Shown here one piece after another: positions 51,801 to 60,356 of a DNA stretch of 64,000 bases (the stretch's first letter is position 1; every line of letters starts with the position of its first letter). The position numbers and the translations under genes are program-made. Below the pieces are notes generated by a model. It saw only the letters and a program-made list of their open reading frames with translations, did no database searches and was not told the origin of the DNA. The DNA is from Streptomyces sp. CB02980. GTDB taxonomy: Bacteria > Actinomycetota > Actinomycetes > Streptomycetales > Streptomycetaceae. Location of the stretch: assembly GCF_014451325.2 (NCBI RefSeq), contig NZ_JACSCH020000002.1, positions 62,001-126,000 of the forward strand, given 5' to 3'.

Positions 51801-52978
51801 CCTACGCCCCGGCGGCCGTCTCCGCGTCTTCTCCCGCACCGGCCACGGCCCGTCGCTCCGGCCCGGTCGCCACCCCCGCCCGGCTCGTCGGCAACCGGCT
51901 GCTCAGCCTGCCGGGCGCGGGCAAGGAGGTCCGGCGGTTCACCTTCGACACCAGCGAGAACGGGGCGCCGCTCGGCTACGAGAGTGGCGACGCGCTCGGC
52001 GTCCATCCGGTCAACTGCCCGGAGCTCGTGGCCGAATGGCTGGCCGTCACCGGTCTCGACGCGGACTCCCCCGTGGACCTGCCCGGCCAGGGCCCGGTGC
52101 CCTTCGGCGAGGCCCTCCACCGCCACCTCGACATCACCCGAGCCACGCCCGCGCTCCTCGGCTTCGTCACCGAGCGGACCGGCGACCGCGATCTCAAGCG
52201 ACTCCTCCGTCCCGACAACAAGGACGGGCTCGCCCAGTGGACATGGGGCCGGCAGGCCGTGGACATCCTCGCCGAGCACCCCGTGCGCGCCTCCGCGCAG
52301 GAGTGGGCCGAGCTCCTGGGCCGCCTCAGGCCGCGCCTGTACTCGATCTCCTCGAGTCCGCTCACCGACCCCCATCAGGTGTCCCTGACCGTCTCCGTGG
52401 TCCGCTACGAGAACCGTCGCGGGCACCCCCGCAAGGGCGTCTGCTCGCCGTTCCTCGCCGACGCCGAACCCGGCGCCCCCGTCCCCGTGCACGTCCAGCG
52501 CGCCCCGCACTTCCGGCCTCCCGCCGACCCCTCGACCCCGATGGTGATGGTGGGACCGGGCACGGGTGTGGCGCCGTTCCTCGGCTTCCTCGACGAGCGC
52601 CGGGCGCTCGGCCACCGGGCCCCGAACTGGCTCTTCTTCGGCGAGCAGCACCGCGCCACGGACTTCTACTACGAGGAGGAGCTCGCTGCCCTCCTCGCCG
52701 ACGGCACCCTCGACCGCCTCGACACGGCCTTCTCCCGCGACCAGCGCGCCAAGGTCTACGTCCAGGACCGGATGCGCGAGCAGGGGCCGCAGCTGTGGTC
52801 ATGGCTCCAGTCCGGCGCGCACTTCTACGTCTGCGGTGACGCGGCCCGGATGGCGAAGGACGTCGACCGTGCGCTGCGCGACATCGCCGTGACGCACGGC
52901 GGGCTCGACGAGGAGTCGGCGGGGGTGTACGTCAAGCAACTGGCCGCCGACAAGCGGTACGTGCGAGACGTGTACTGA
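48803..52978 (+). CDS. Bifunctional assimilatory nitrate reductase / sulfite-reductase-type flavoprotein fusion
   Basis: A 1391-residue fusion. The N-terminal 750 residues are a molybdopterin oxidoreductase with the 4Fe-4S motif [10 protein letters not shown] near residue 24, [14 protein letters not shown], and the C-terminal molybdopterin dinucleotide domain ([18 protein letters not shown]). A Pro/Val-rich linker (about 730-760) leads to a flavodoxin domain ([22 protein letters not shown], residues about 847-980), an FAD domain ([10 protein letters not shown]) and an NADPH-binding domain ([21 protein letters not shown]), ending RYVRDVY like CysJ. The protein should take electrons from NADPH through FMN and FAD straight to the Mo centre. 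Start GTG 48803. Confidence 0.92.
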   Translation: MTRQDTPTPRAGTAGPPDQVRTVCSYCGVGCGMLLDIGTGPDGRRTVLKATGDKDHPANRGRLCTKGATTADLLAAPGRLATALVREERGGDPVPADTDRALTETARRLRAIVDEHGPDAFALYVSGQMSLEAQYLANKLAKGFIGTNQIESNSRLCMASAGTGYKLSLGADGPPGSYDDLDRADVFLVIGSNMADCHPILFLRMMERVKAGAKLIVVDPRRTATADKADLFLRIKPGTDLALLNGLLHLLHENGHTDPGFVAAHTEGWEAMPPFLADYPPAAVARVTGIPEADIRTAAEWIGTAGEWTSCWTMGLNQSTHGTWNTNALVNLHLATGAICRPGSGPFSLTGQPNAMGGREMGYMGPGLPGQRSVLVAEDRAFTEELWDLPPGTLREDGSGQGTVDLFRRMADGEIKACWIICTNPVASVGNRGTVVEGLRAAELVITQDAFADTETNAYADVVLPAALWTETEGVLINSERSLTLTRPAVDPPGEALADWRIIARIACAMGYEKAFSYDSAEEIFEEIRRAGNPRTGYDLSGVSYERLRGTPVQWPAASGGPARNPIRYVEGNGDGRGKGPVFPTASGRAVFHARPHIDPAEMPDDTYPFVLNTGRLQHQWHTLTKTGRVPKLNRLNPAPFVELHPEDAARLGIAQGDPVEIASRRGKAVLPAVVTDRVAPGSCFAPFHWNDLFGADLCVNAVTNDAVDPLSFQPELKVCAVALAKAAVPARTNSAVPASAAQAPVVPVVPVVPKVVIPSGGPPPGPAAAFGLDPTPPPVLSAEERQYLVGFLAGLESGAPGVPVLPPGAPFREDHAQWVNGVLAGLYSRAPQAAPAGGAGAAGREVVVLWASQTGNAEDFAAAAAERLLSAGHRAALAGMDQTDLTALPPAADLLLITSTFGDGDAPDNGSGFWDALAAPDTPRLDGRRYAVLALGDSSYGDFCGHGRRLDQRLDELGGVRLAPRTDCEPDYETSALAWLDQVLAGLSDEPKALSTAPAYAPAAVSASSPAPATARRSGPVATPARLVGNRLLSLPGAGKEVRRFTFDTSENGAPLGYESGDALGVHPVNCPELVAEWLAVTGLDADSPVDLPGQGPVPFGEALHRHLDITRATPALLGFVTERTGDRDLKRLLRPDNKDGLAQWTWGRQAVDILAEHPVRASAQEWAELLGRLRPRLYSISSSPLTDPHQVSLTVSVVRYENRRGHPRKGVCSPFLADAEPGAPVPVHVQRAPHFRPPADPSTPMVMVGPGTGVAPFLGFLDERRALGHRAPNWLFFGEQHRATDFYYEEELAALLADGTLDRLDTAFSRDQRAKVYVQDRMREQGPQLWSWLQSGAHFYVCGDAARMAKDVDRALRDIAVTHGGLDEESAGVYVKQLAADKRYVRDVY

Positions 52979-52987
52979 GAGGTGAAC

Positions 52988-53015
52988 CGAGCCGTGGACC
53001 GAGGCCCACGGTTCG
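52988..53015. terminator. Terminator between nitrate reductase and ankyrin genes
   Basis: Inverted repeat CGAGCCGTGG / CCACGGTTCG, ten bases with one mismatch and an eight-base loop, between convergent genes. Confidence 0.65.
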
Positions 53016-53029
53016 GGAGACGAACGGGC

Positions 53030-53794
53030 TCACCCGCCGTCGGCCGCCCGGCGCTCCGCAGCCGTCCGCGCCCCCCGGTCCGTCAGCCAGCCGACGACCT
53101 CGTCCGCCTTCTCGGCGCGGGCGATGTCGAGCGGGGTGAGGTCGTCCCAGCCGATCCGGTCGATGTCCGCACCGGATTCCAGGAGCCGTACGGCGACGGC
53201 GAGCCGGCCGCCCTGGCAGGCACCCCAGAACGCCTGGTCGATCTCCTCGGGCGAGGGGGCGGGGTCGGCGGCGAGGCGGAACTCCACGAGGTCGAGGAGG
53301 CCGAGGGTCGCGGCGTCCTGGAAGGTGGGGCGGGCGCCGAGTGCGAGCAGCCGACGGGCCGCGCGCCACTGTCCGAAGGCGCGGGCGTCGGCCAGCGGCG
53401 TACCGCCGGCGATGACCGCTCCGTCGGCCTCGATGTCGGCTCCGGCGGCGACGAGCGCGTCGATCATCGGGACGTCGTCGTTGCTCGCCGCCCAGTGCAG
53501 GGGGGTCTCCCGGTGGGCTCCGGTGAAGCGGGCGGCCGGGTCGGCCCCGGCCTCGACCAGGACGGCGACGGTCTCCGGGCCGCGCGGCCGGTGTCCTGGC
53601 CAGTCGGTGGCGAGGTGCAGCAGGCTCCGGCCGCCGGGCCCGCAGCCCTCCCGGTCCTCGACGACCCGGGCGCCGGCCAGGCCGGGGTGCTCGGCGAGCA
53701 GCCCGCGCAGGGCGTCGAGGTCGCCGGTGACGATGGCCGCGGTGACGGCGACGGCCACCGGATCCTGGGAGCTGAGCGTACGTGGATTCGGCAT
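53030..53794 (-). CDS. Ankyrin-repeat protein
   Basis: A 254-residue soluble protein made of ankyrin units: ALRGLLAEHPGLAGARV, SLLHLATDWPGHRPRGPETVAVLVEAGADPAA, ETPLHWAASNDDVPMIDALVAAGADIEA, GTPLADARAFGQWRAARRLLALGA and LTPLDIARAEKADEVVGWL. Start chosen at ATG 53794 (MPNPRTLSSQD); the longer open frame upstream is low-complexity. A protein-interaction role is likely; partner unknown. Confidence 0.85.
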   Translation of the reverse strand: MPNPRTLSSQDPVAVAVTAAIVTGDLDALRGLLAEHPGLAGARVVEDREGCGPGGRSLLHLATDWPGHRPRGPETVAVLVEAGADPAARFTGAHRETPLHWAASNDDVPMIDALVAAGADIEADGAVIAGGTPLADARAFGQWRAARRLLALGARPTFQDAATLGLLDLVEFRLAADPAPSPEEIDQAFWGACQGGRLAVAVRLLESGADIDRIGWDDLTPLDIARAEKADEVVGWLTDRGARTAAERRAADGG

Positions 53795-53987
53795 GCCGCC
53801 AGGGTGCCGCACCGGGGAGGGCGGCGCACGGACCGGGCCCGAGGCGGGGCGCACGGACCGGCCCCGACCTGCACGTCCGCGTCCGGAGGCGGCGCGCACC
53901 GGCCCGACCTGCGGTCCCGTGCCCGGGGTGGTACGGGGGTCCGGCCGGAGCCGGTTCACCCGCTTGCCGGTCCCCAGCTTGACGCTA

Positions 53988-54008
53988 ATGTCGATGTATA
54001 GGCGACAT
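53988..54008. promoter_or_regulatory. Inverted repeat operator upstream of the sugar ABC operon
   Basis: ATGTCG, nine-base spacer, CGACAT, over a TGTATAGG stretch that may be the -10 region; TTGACG lies just upstream at 53979. It is well placed to bind a sugar-responsive repressor of the downstream operon. Confidence 0.55.
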
Positions 54009-54069
54009 GTGCCTCCTGCGTCCCGCACTCATCAGGCGGCGGGAAGGCGGAGTACGGAAGGAGCCTCCC

Positions 54070-55158
54070 ATGACCCGTACATTGCGGGGCGCGATAGCCC
54101 TGGCCGGAGCCACCGCCCTCTGCCTGGGCGCCGTGGCGACCAGCGGGGCCGTCCAGCCGGGCGCGGAGTCGGCACGGCAGGACGTGAGGATCGGCCTGCT
54201 GCTGCCGGAGAGCAAGACCACGCGGTACGAGAAGTTCGACCGGCCGTACATCGAGGCCAAGATCAGGGAACTGGCGCCCGACGCCCAGATCGACTACTAC
54301 AACGCCGCCGAGAGCGCCACCACCCAGCAGCAACAGGTGAACACCGCGCTCGCCAAGGGCGACAAGGTCCTGATCCTGGACGCCGTGGACGCCAAGTCGA
54401 TCCAGTCCTCCGTGCAGAAGGCCCATGACGCGGGCGTGAAGGTCGTCGCGTACGACCGCCTCGCGCAGGGCCCGGTCGACTCGTACGTCTCGTACGACAA
54501 CCGCAAGGTGGGTGAGCTGCAGGGCAAGGCCCTCCTGGACGCGCTCGGCGACAAGGCCGCGAGCGGCCAGATCGTGATGCACAACGGGTCGCCGACCGAC
54601 CCGAACGCGGCGGAGTTCAAGGCCGGCGCGCACTCGGTCCTGGACGGCAAGGTCAAGATCGGCAAGGAGTACGACACGCCGAACTGGGACCCGAACAACG
54701 CCAACCAGCAGATGTCCGGCGCGATCAGCGCCCTGGGCAAGGACAACATCGTCGGTGTCTACTCGGCCAACGACGGACTGGCGGCCGGTATCGCCACCGC
54801 GCTGAAGTCGGCGGGCATCAACGTGCCGCTGACCGGCCAGGACGCCCAGCTCGACGCGATCCAGCGGATCCTGCTCGGCACCCAGACGATCACCGTCATG
54901 AAGCCGTACAAGCCGGAGGCCGACATCGCGGCCACGATGGCGGTCGACTTCGCCGAGGGCAAGCCGCTGCCGTCCGATCTGGTACCCACCACCGTCACCA
55001 GCGGCAGTGGCCAGAAGGTCCCGGCCAACCTGCTCACGCCGGTCGTGGTCGACAAGACCAACATCAAGGACACCGTCGTGAAGGACGGCCTGTACACGGT
55101 TCAGGAGATCTGCACGCCGACGTACGCCGCTGCCTGCAAGGAGGCCGGCCTCCAGTAG
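54070..55158 (+). CDS. Sugar ABC transporter substrate-binding protein (xylose type)
   Basis: A 362-residue periplasmic-binding-protein-like receptor. It has an N-terminal signal (MTRTLRGAIALAGATALCLGAVATSG), then VRIGLLLPESKTTRYEKFDRPYIEAKI and the hinge segments ANDGLAAGIATALKSAG and LTGQDAQLDAIQRILLGTQTITVMKPYK, which match the XylF-like family. No canonical lipobox cysteine follows the hydrophobic stretch, unusual for a Gram-positive receptor. Start ATG 54070 behind GGAAGGAGC. First gene of the operon; a hairpin separates it from the ATPase gene. Confidence 0.88.
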   Translation: MTRTLRGAIALAGATALCLGAVATSGAVQPGAESARQDVRIGLLLPESKTTRYEKFDRPYIEAKIRELAPDAQIDYYNAAESATTQQQQVNTALAKGDKVLILDAVDAKSIQSSVQKAHDAGVKVVAYDRLAQGPVDSYVSYDNRKVGELQGKALLDALGDKAASGQIVMHNGSPTDPNAAEFKAGAHSVLDGKVKIGKEYDTPNWDPNNANQQMSGAISALGKDNIVGVYSANDGLAAGIATALKSAGINVPLTGQDAQLDAIQRILLGTQTITVMKPYKPEADIAATMAVDFAEGKPLPSDLVPTTVTSGSGQKVPANLLTPVVVDKTNIKDTVVKDGLYTVQEICTPTYAAACKEAGLQ

Positions 55159-55172
55159 CGGTACGGCGTTTC

Positions 55173-55198
55173 CGTCCCGGGCGCTTCGGCCCGGGACG
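55173..55198 (+). terminator. Intra-operon hairpin after the sugar-binding protein gene
   Basis: CGTCCCGGG / CCCGGGACG, nine-base arms, eight-base loop, between receptor and ATPase genes. Such hairpins allow higher expression of the receptor than of the transporter core. Confidence 0.75.
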
Positions 55199-55269
55199 TC
55201 CCGCCCGGGCGACTGCGTCCCGGCGGGGCCCGGTCCCGCGCGAGCGGGCGAGCGGAGGAGGCGGTTCCT

Positions 55270-56055
55270 TTGCCGGAGCCACCCGTGCTCTCACTGCGGG
55301 GGATCTCCAAGCGGTTCGGCGCGGTCCAGGCGCTGAAGGACTTCGACCTGGACGTGCACCCCGGTGAGGTGGTCGCGCTGGTCGGCGACAACGGCGCCGG
55401 CAAGTCGACCGCCGTCAAGTCGATCGCCGGGGTGAACCCGCCCGACGAGGGCGTCATCACCTGGGAGGGGAAGCCGGTCAGCATCAACCGGCCGCACGAC
55501 GCCCAGAACCTCGGAATCGCCACCGTCTACCAGGACCTGGCGCTGTGCGACAACCTCGACGTGGTCGCCAACCTGTTCCTCGGCCGGGAGCTGCGGCGCT
55601 TCGGCGTGCTCGACGAGGTCCGCATGGACCAGCGTGCGCGCGAGCTGCTCGACACCCTGTCCATCCGCATCCCGAGTGTCCGCATCCCCGTCGCCTCCCT
55701 CTCCGGCGGTCAGCGCCAGACGGTGGCGATCGCCCGCTCGCTGATCGGCGCGCCGAAGGTCGTCATCCTGGACGAGCCCACCGCCGCCCTGGGCGTGGAG
55801 CAGACGGCCGAGGTCCTCGACCTGGTCGAGCGGCTCCGCGAGCAGGGCCTCGGCACCATCCTGATCAGCCACAACATGGTGGACGTGATGGCGGTCGCCG
55901 ACCGGATCGCGGTGATGCGCCTCGGCCGGAACAACGGCTTCTTCGACAAGCGCTCGACGACCACCGAGGAGATCATCTCCGCGATCACGGGGGCCACCGA
56001 CAGCGCGGTCACCCGCCGCCAGGCCCGTAAGCGGGAGCAGGAGGAGGAGCGATGA
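55270..56055 (+). CDS. Sugar ABC transporter ATP-binding protein (xylose type, single ATPase domain)
   Basis: A 261-residue ATPase with Walker A GDNGAGKST, signature LSGGQRQTV and Walker B VVILDEPT. It starts at TTG 55270 behind GGAGGAGGCGG. XylG/MglA proteins usually have two fused ATPase domains (about 500 residues); this one has a single domain, so it should act as a dimer. The stop overlaps the permease start (ATGA). Confidence 0.88.
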   Translation: MPEPPVLSLRGISKRFGAVQALKDFDLDVHPGEVVALVGDNGAGKSTAVKSIAGVNPPDEGVITWEGKPVSINRPHDAQNLGIATVYQDLALCDNLDVVANLFLGRELRRFGVLDEVRMDQRARELLDTLSIRIPSVRIPVASLSGGQRQTVAIARSLIGAPKVVILDEPTAALGVEQTAEVLDLVERLREQGLGTILISHNMVDVMAVADRIAVMRLGRNNGFFDKRSTTTEEIISAITGATDSAVTRRQARKREQEEER

Positions 56056-57341
56056 GACGCGACCGAGGCCGCGGCCCCTCCGGCGCCGACGACGCCGGCC
56101 AGGAACCGGCACCGGGTGCCGTGCCCGCCGTCGACACCCGTCTCCTCGTCCGCGAGGAGGGCATCAAGGGGTACCTCGGCGAGTTCCGGCGCAAGATGCG
56201 CAGCGGCGAACTGGGTTCGCTGCCCGTCGTGCTCGCCGTGATCATCATCTGGACGGTCTTCGGCAGCCTGAACAGCACGTTCCTCTCGGCCCAGAACCTG
56301 TCCGACCTCAGCCAGCAGATCGTCGGCACGGGCATGATCGCGGTCGGGATCGTCTTCGTCCTGCTGCTCGGCGAGATCGACCTCTCCGTCGGCTCGGTCA
56401 GCGGTCTGTGCGCCGCGATCTTCGCCGTGCTCAACGTCCTGAACGGCATGAACGAGTGGCTCGCGCTGCTCGTCGCCATCGCGGGCGGCGCCGCCGTCGG
56501 GCTCATCCAGGGGTTCTTCTTTGCGAAAGTCGGCGTACCGGCGTTCGTGGTGACCCTGGCGGGAAACCTCGCCTGGAACGGACTCATGCTCCAGGTGCTC
56601 GGCAGCAGCGGCACGGTCAACATCCCGAGCGAGAGCATCGTGTCCAAGCTGTACTCGACGATCTACCACAGCCCGGCGGCCGCCTATGTGACGGCCGCCG
56701 TCGGAGTCGGGCTGTTCCTGACGGCCTCGCTCCTGGACGCCGGGCGCCGCCGGAGGGCCCGGGTGCCGTTCCGTCCGATCGCCGAGATCGTCCTGCGGAC
56801 CGTCGTGATCGCGGCCCTCGCGTTCGCCACGGCGTACATCCTCAACCAGTACCAGGGTCTGCCGCTGGCCCTGCTGATCTTCCTGATCGTGCTGGTGCTG
56901 CTGGACTTCGTGCTCCGGCGCACCACGTACGGCCGCCGGATCTTCGCGGTGGGCGGCAACATCGAGGGCGCGCGCAGGGCGGGCATCAGCGTGCCGTTCG
57001 TCCGGATGTCCGTCTTCTCGATCGCCGGGACCATGGCGGCGGTCGGCGGCATCTTCCTCGCCGGGCAGATCCAGTCCGCGAGCCAGACCTCCGGCGGCGG
57101 CAACCTCCTGATGAACGTGATCGCCGCGGCCGTCATCGGCGGTACGAGCCTCTTCGGCGGCCGCGGCACCGTCTGGTCGGCGCTGCTCGGTGCGCTGGTG
57201 ATCGGCTCCATCCAGTCGGGCATGAACATCATGGGCGTGAGCAACGCCGTCCAGTTCATGATCACGGGTTCGGTCCTGCTGGCCGCCGTGGTCGTGGACT
57301 CCCTGTCCCGCCGCACCCAGAAGGCGGCGGGCAGGGCGTGA
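56052..57341 (+). CDS. Sugar ABC transporter permease (xylose type)
   Basis: A 429-residue membrane protein of the BPD_transp_2 family with GMIAVGIVFVLLLGEIDLSVGSVSGL, GVPAFVVTLAGNLAWNGLMLQVLGSSGTVNIP and FLAGQIQSASQTSGGGNLLMNVIAAAVIGGTSLFGGRGTVWSALLGALVIGSIQSGMNIMG. A soluble N-terminal extension of about 55 residues precedes the first helix. Third gene of the operon. Confidence 0.9.
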   Translation: MRRDRGRGPSGADDAGQEPAPGAVPAVDTRLLVREEGIKGYLGEFRRKMRSGELGSLPVVLAVIIIWTVFGSLNSTFLSAQNLSDLSQQIVGTGMIAVGIVFVLLLGEIDLSVGSVSGLCAAIFAVLNVLNGMNEWLALLVAIAGGAAVGLIQGFFFAKVGVPAFVVTLAGNLAWNGLMLQVLGSSGTVNIPSESIVSKLYSTIYHSPAAAYVTAAVGVGLFLTASLLDAGRRRRARVPFRPIAEIVLRTVVIAALAFATAYILNQYQGLPLALLIFLIVLVLLDFVLRRTTYGRRIFAVGGNIEGARRAGISVPFVRMSVFSIAGTMAAVGGIFLAGQIQSASQTSGGGNLLMNVIAAAVIGGTSLFGGRGTVWSALLGALVIGSIQSGMNIMGVSNAVQFMITGSVLLAAVVVDSLSRRTQKAAGRA

Positions 57342-57362
57342 CCGGTCGGGTGTGGCCGGCTC

Positions 57363-57437
57363 GCGTGGGGCCGGTGCGCGTGGGGCCGGTCCGCGTGGGG
57401 CCGGTCCGCGTGGGGCCGGTCCGCGTGGGGCCGGTCC
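57363..57437. repeat. 15-bp minisatellite (five units)
   Basis: GCGTGGGGCCGGTCC repeated five times without a gap (first unit has G for C at position 14), between the convergent sugar permease and BCCT genes. The near identity of the units suggests recent expansion and likely strain-to-strain length variation. Confidence 0.95.
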
Positions 57438-57446
57438 GCGCGTGAT

Positions 57447-59180
57447 TCAGGGCCCGTCGGTGTCCTGGGTGCCGGGGCCGATCCTCAGCTCGAAGTCGCC
57501 GTCGTACTGCTCGTGGCCGGCGATCACGGCGAGTTCGACGACCTCCACGCCCACCTCGCCGCGGACGATCAGCGGGTCCTTGCGGAGGTCCCGCATCAGG
57601 GCCACGCACATGCCGATCATCACCAGGACGAACGGTGCCGCCACCAGGATCGTGAGGTTCTGCAGGCCCGCGAGGGCGTCGCCCTGGCCGTCGCCGATGA
57701 GGAGCATGATGGCGGCGACCGCGCCGGTCACGACGCCCCAGAACACCACGACGGGGCGGGTGGGTTCGAAGGCGCCGCGCTGGGAGAGCGTGCCCATGAC
57801 GATCGAGGCGGCGTCCGCGCCCGACACGAAGAAGATCCCGACGAGGACCATCACGAGCAGGCTCATGGTGCCGGTGAGCGGGAACTCCTGGAGCACACCG
57901 AAGAGTTGCCCCTCCGGGGTCGACTCGCCCGCCAGATCGCCCTGTTCCCTGAGCTTCATCGCCGTGCCGCCGAAGACGGCGAACCACACCAGGCTGACGG
58001 TGCTGGGCACCAGGATGACGCCGCCGACGAACTGGCGGATGGTGCGGCCCCGGCTGATCCGGGCGATGAACATGCCGACGAAGGGCGTCCAGGAGATCCA
58101 CCAGGCCCAGTAGAAGACGGTCCAACTGCCCAGCCAGTCATGGATCTCCGCACCGCTGGTCGCCTCCGTGCGGCCGGCGAGCTGCGGCAGGTCGTCGATG
58201 TAGGCGGCGATCGAGGTGGGCAGCAGATCGAGCACGATGATGGTGGGGCCCGCGATGAACACGAACAGGGCGAGCACCCCGGCGAGCACCATGTTGATGT
58301 TGGAGAGCCACTGGATGCCCTTCTCCACACCGGACACGGCGGAGAAGACGAAGGCCACGGTCAGTACGGCGATGATGGCGACGAGCAGCCCGGTGCCGGT
58401 CTTCTCCATCCAGCCCAGCTCCTCGAAGCCGCTGCCGATCTGGAGCGCGCCCAGACCGAGCGAGGCGGCGGAGCCGAACAGCGTGGCGAAGATGGCCAGG
58501 ATGTCGATGACCCGCCCGGGCCCGCCGTACGCCGCCTTCTCACCGATCAGCGGGACGAACACGGCGCTGATGGTCTGCCGGCGGCGCCGCCGGAACGTGG
58601 AGTACGCGATGGCGAGACCGACGACCGCGTAGATCGCCCACGGGTGAAGCGTCCAGTGGAAGAGCGTGGTGGCCATGGCGGTCTGCATGCGCTCGGCCGA
58701 GTCCACGGGGTGGGTGCCGGGCGGCGGGGTGCCGTAGTGGGCGAGCGGCTCGCTCACCCCGTAGAACATCAGGCCGATCCCCATACCGGCGCTGAACATC
58801 ATGGCGATCCATGACACCGTCCGGAACTCCGGGCCCTCGCTCTCCTGGCCCAGCGTGATCCGGCCGTAGCGGCTGATGGCCAGCCAGAGCGCGAAGACGA
58901 CGAAGCCGGACGCGGCCAGCATGAACGCCCAGCCGCCGTTGCGGATGAGCCCGTCGAGGAGGTCGCTCGACGCGTTCTCCAGGCTGTCCGTGGCCGTGGC
59001 GCCCCAGACGACGAACGCCACGGTGAGGACGGCGGTGACACCGAACACGATCCGGTCGGTACGGGCGCGATGGTGGTGGTCGGGGCGGCCCGGAAGGTCC
59101 GCCGTCACCGGCAGCCCTTCCCGCCCGCCCCGTTCGGCGCCTGTTCGGCGACCGTCCGGCCCCTGATCTTCCTGCGACAC
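57447..59180 (-). CDS. BCCT-family glycine betaine/carnitine/choline transporter
   Basis: A 577-residue protein with twelve hydrophobic segments and the BCCT signatures MFSAGMGIGLMFYGVSEPLAHY and FYWAWWISWTPFVGMFIARISRGRTIRQF. Start chosen at GTG 59180, eight bases after GAAAGG; GTG 59189 is too close to that site. It imports quaternary ammonium compounds, either as osmoprotectants or nutrients. Diverges from the GntR regulator gene. Confidence 0.9.
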   Translation of the reverse strand: MSQEDQGPDGRRTGAERGGREGLPVTADLPGRPDHHHRARTDRIVFGVTAVLTVAFVVWGATATDSLENASSDLLDGLIRNGGWAFMLAASGFVVFALWLAISRYGRITLGQESEGPEFRTVSWIAMMFSAGMGIGLMFYGVSEPLAHYGTPPPGTHPVDSAERMQTAMATTLFHWTLHPWAIYAVVGLAIAYSTFRRRRRQTISAVFVPLIGEKAAYGGPGRVIDILAIFATLFGSAASLGLGALQIGSGFEELGWMEKTGTGLLVAIIAVLTVAFVFSAVSGVEKGIQWLSNINMVLAGVLALFVFIAGPTIIVLDLLPTSIAAYIDDLPQLAGRTEATSGAEIHDWLGSWTVFYWAWWISWTPFVGMFIARISRGRTIRQFVGGVILVPSTVSLVWFAVFGGTAMKLREQGDLAGESTPEGQLFGVLQEFPLTGTMSLLVMVLVGIFFVSGADAASIVMGTLSQRGAFEPTRPVVVFWGVVTGAVAAIMLLIGDGQGDALAGLQNLTILVAAPFVLVMIGMCVALMRDLRKDPLIVRGEVGVEVVELAVIAGHEQYDGDFELRIGPGTQDTDGP

Positions 59181-59387
59181 AGATGGCACCTTTCACCGGC
59201 AAAGCGGTATTTCAACACAAACCTGACGATGTCTCTGTAAGGCATTACCACAGCCGGGGCCGAAGAGTGTGGACCAACAGACCCCGACGGCTTGACCGGT
59301 GGCCGTCGGCGGGCCGACGTATCCTCGCCCCGGGCACCCCGAACGGGGGACGGACAGCACGGCGGAGCAGGGAAGAGGTCGGGGCGA

Positions 59388-60152
59388 GTGACGGACGGAC
59401 GACGGACCGACTCGACGGCCACGGGCGACGGGACCGCGAGCACGAGCACCGGACCGGGAACGGGCTCAGCCCCCACCCCCGCCGCCACCTCGGCCCCAGC
59501 CCCTGCCCCTGCCTCGCCCCCGCTGAGCACGCGCGCGCGTGAGGCGGTCCTTGAACGGATCGTGGACCGGCGGTACGCCCAGGGCGCCCGCCTCGTCGAG
59601 CGCGAGGTCGCGGAGGAGCTCGGGATGTCGCGCGTGCCGGTGCGCGAGGCACTGCGCGCCCTGGTCACCGAGGGCCTGCTGGAGCTGCTTCCGCACAGCG
59701 GTGTACGCGTCCGGCGCCTGGAACGCGCCGACGTGGAGCACCTGTACGAGGTGTGGGAGCCGCTCACGATCCAGGCATCCCGGCTCGCGGCGCGGGCGCG
59801 CGCGGCGGGCGACACCGAGGGACTCGCCACCCTCGAAGCGGCGCTGCACCAGGCGGAGTCCGCGGCCGCCGCGGACGAGGCGACACGCGAGGTGGCCGCC
59901 CACACGGCGTTCCACGAGAGCATGGTGGCCATGGCGGGCAACCCGCTGCTTGCCCGCACGATGGAGCAGCTGAGCTGGCAGTTGCGGCTCGTGTTCGGCC
60001 TGCGCGAGGAGCCCGCGCACATGCGGGCCCAGCACGCCGAAATGTACCGGCACATCGCCATGGGGGACGCGGAGGCGGCCGCGGCGAGCACGCTGCTGCA
60101 CGTGCGGGACAGCCGGGCGGTGGCGCTGCGGTCTCTCTTCGGCGAGGCCTGA
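59388..60152 (+). CDS. GntR-family (FCD) transcriptional regulator
   Basis: A 254-residue regulator. After a disordered Ala/Pro/Thr-rich stretch of about 45 residues comes a winged helix (STRAREAVLERIVDRRYAQGARLVEREVAEELGMSRVPVREALRALVTEGLLELLPHSGVRVRRL) and then an all-helical FCD effector domain with metal-ligand-like histidines (HTAFHESMVAMAGNPLL, MYRHIAMGDAEAAAASTLLHV). Start GTG 59388. It precedes two amidohydrolase genes and is flanked downstream by inverted GTATACCAAG sites that it probably binds. Confidence 0.88.
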   Translation: MTDGRRTDSTATGDGTASTSTGPGTGSAPTPAATSAPAPAPASPPLSTRAREAVLERIVDRRYAQGARLVEREVAEELGMSRVPVREALRALVTEGLLELLPHSGVRVRRLERADVEHLYEVWEPLTIQASRLAARARAAGDTEGLATLEAALHQAESAAAADEATREVAAHTAFHESMVAMAGNPLLARTMEQLSWQLRLVFGLREEPAHMRAQHAEMYRHIAMGDAEAAAASTLLHVRDSRAVALRSLFGEA

Positions 60153-60180
60153 GGATGAGGGTGGCCGGGCGTCGCACCAT

Positions 60181-60192
60181 TCGTATACCAAG
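60181..60192. promoter_or_regulatory. Operator A (TCGTATACCAAG), probable GntR site
   Basis: TCGTATACCAAG 29 bases after the GntR gene. Its reverse complement occurs at 60306-60317 with one base changed. The GTATAC centre is of the short dyad type bound by FCD-GntR proteins. Confidence 0.65.
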
Positions 60193-60305
60193 ATGACCGA
60201 TCACGCACCCTCGAATGCGACGACGTCGGCCTCAACCGGGTCATAACCGTCCCGGAACGGGTGTTTCCGATTCCCTGGATCATCGCTCTTGTCTGCCACC
60301 TTGCG

Positions 60306-60317
60306 CTTGGTATACAA
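60306..60317. promoter_or_regulatory. Operator B (CTTGGTATACAA), probable GntR site
   Basis: CTTGGTATACAA, inverted relative to operator A, 40 bases before the amidohydrolase ATG and in the expected promoter zone. The two sites are 125 bases apart, which would allow looping or cooperative binding. Confidence 0.65.
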
Positions 60318-60356
60318 AACGGGGAAGCCGTCGGCCCACTCCCCCAAGGAGCACCC

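Noticed and set aside
48755..52651. 1298-residue open frame on the minus strand opposite the nitrate reductase
   Set aside because: It mirrors the codon bias of the real plus-strand gene; its translation is Gly/Arg/Val-rich with no recognisable domains.
57342..57446. CRISPR-like repeats
   Set aside because: The units are contiguous 15-mers without spacers, so this is a minisatellite. No cas genes or spaced repeats were seen anywhere in the window.
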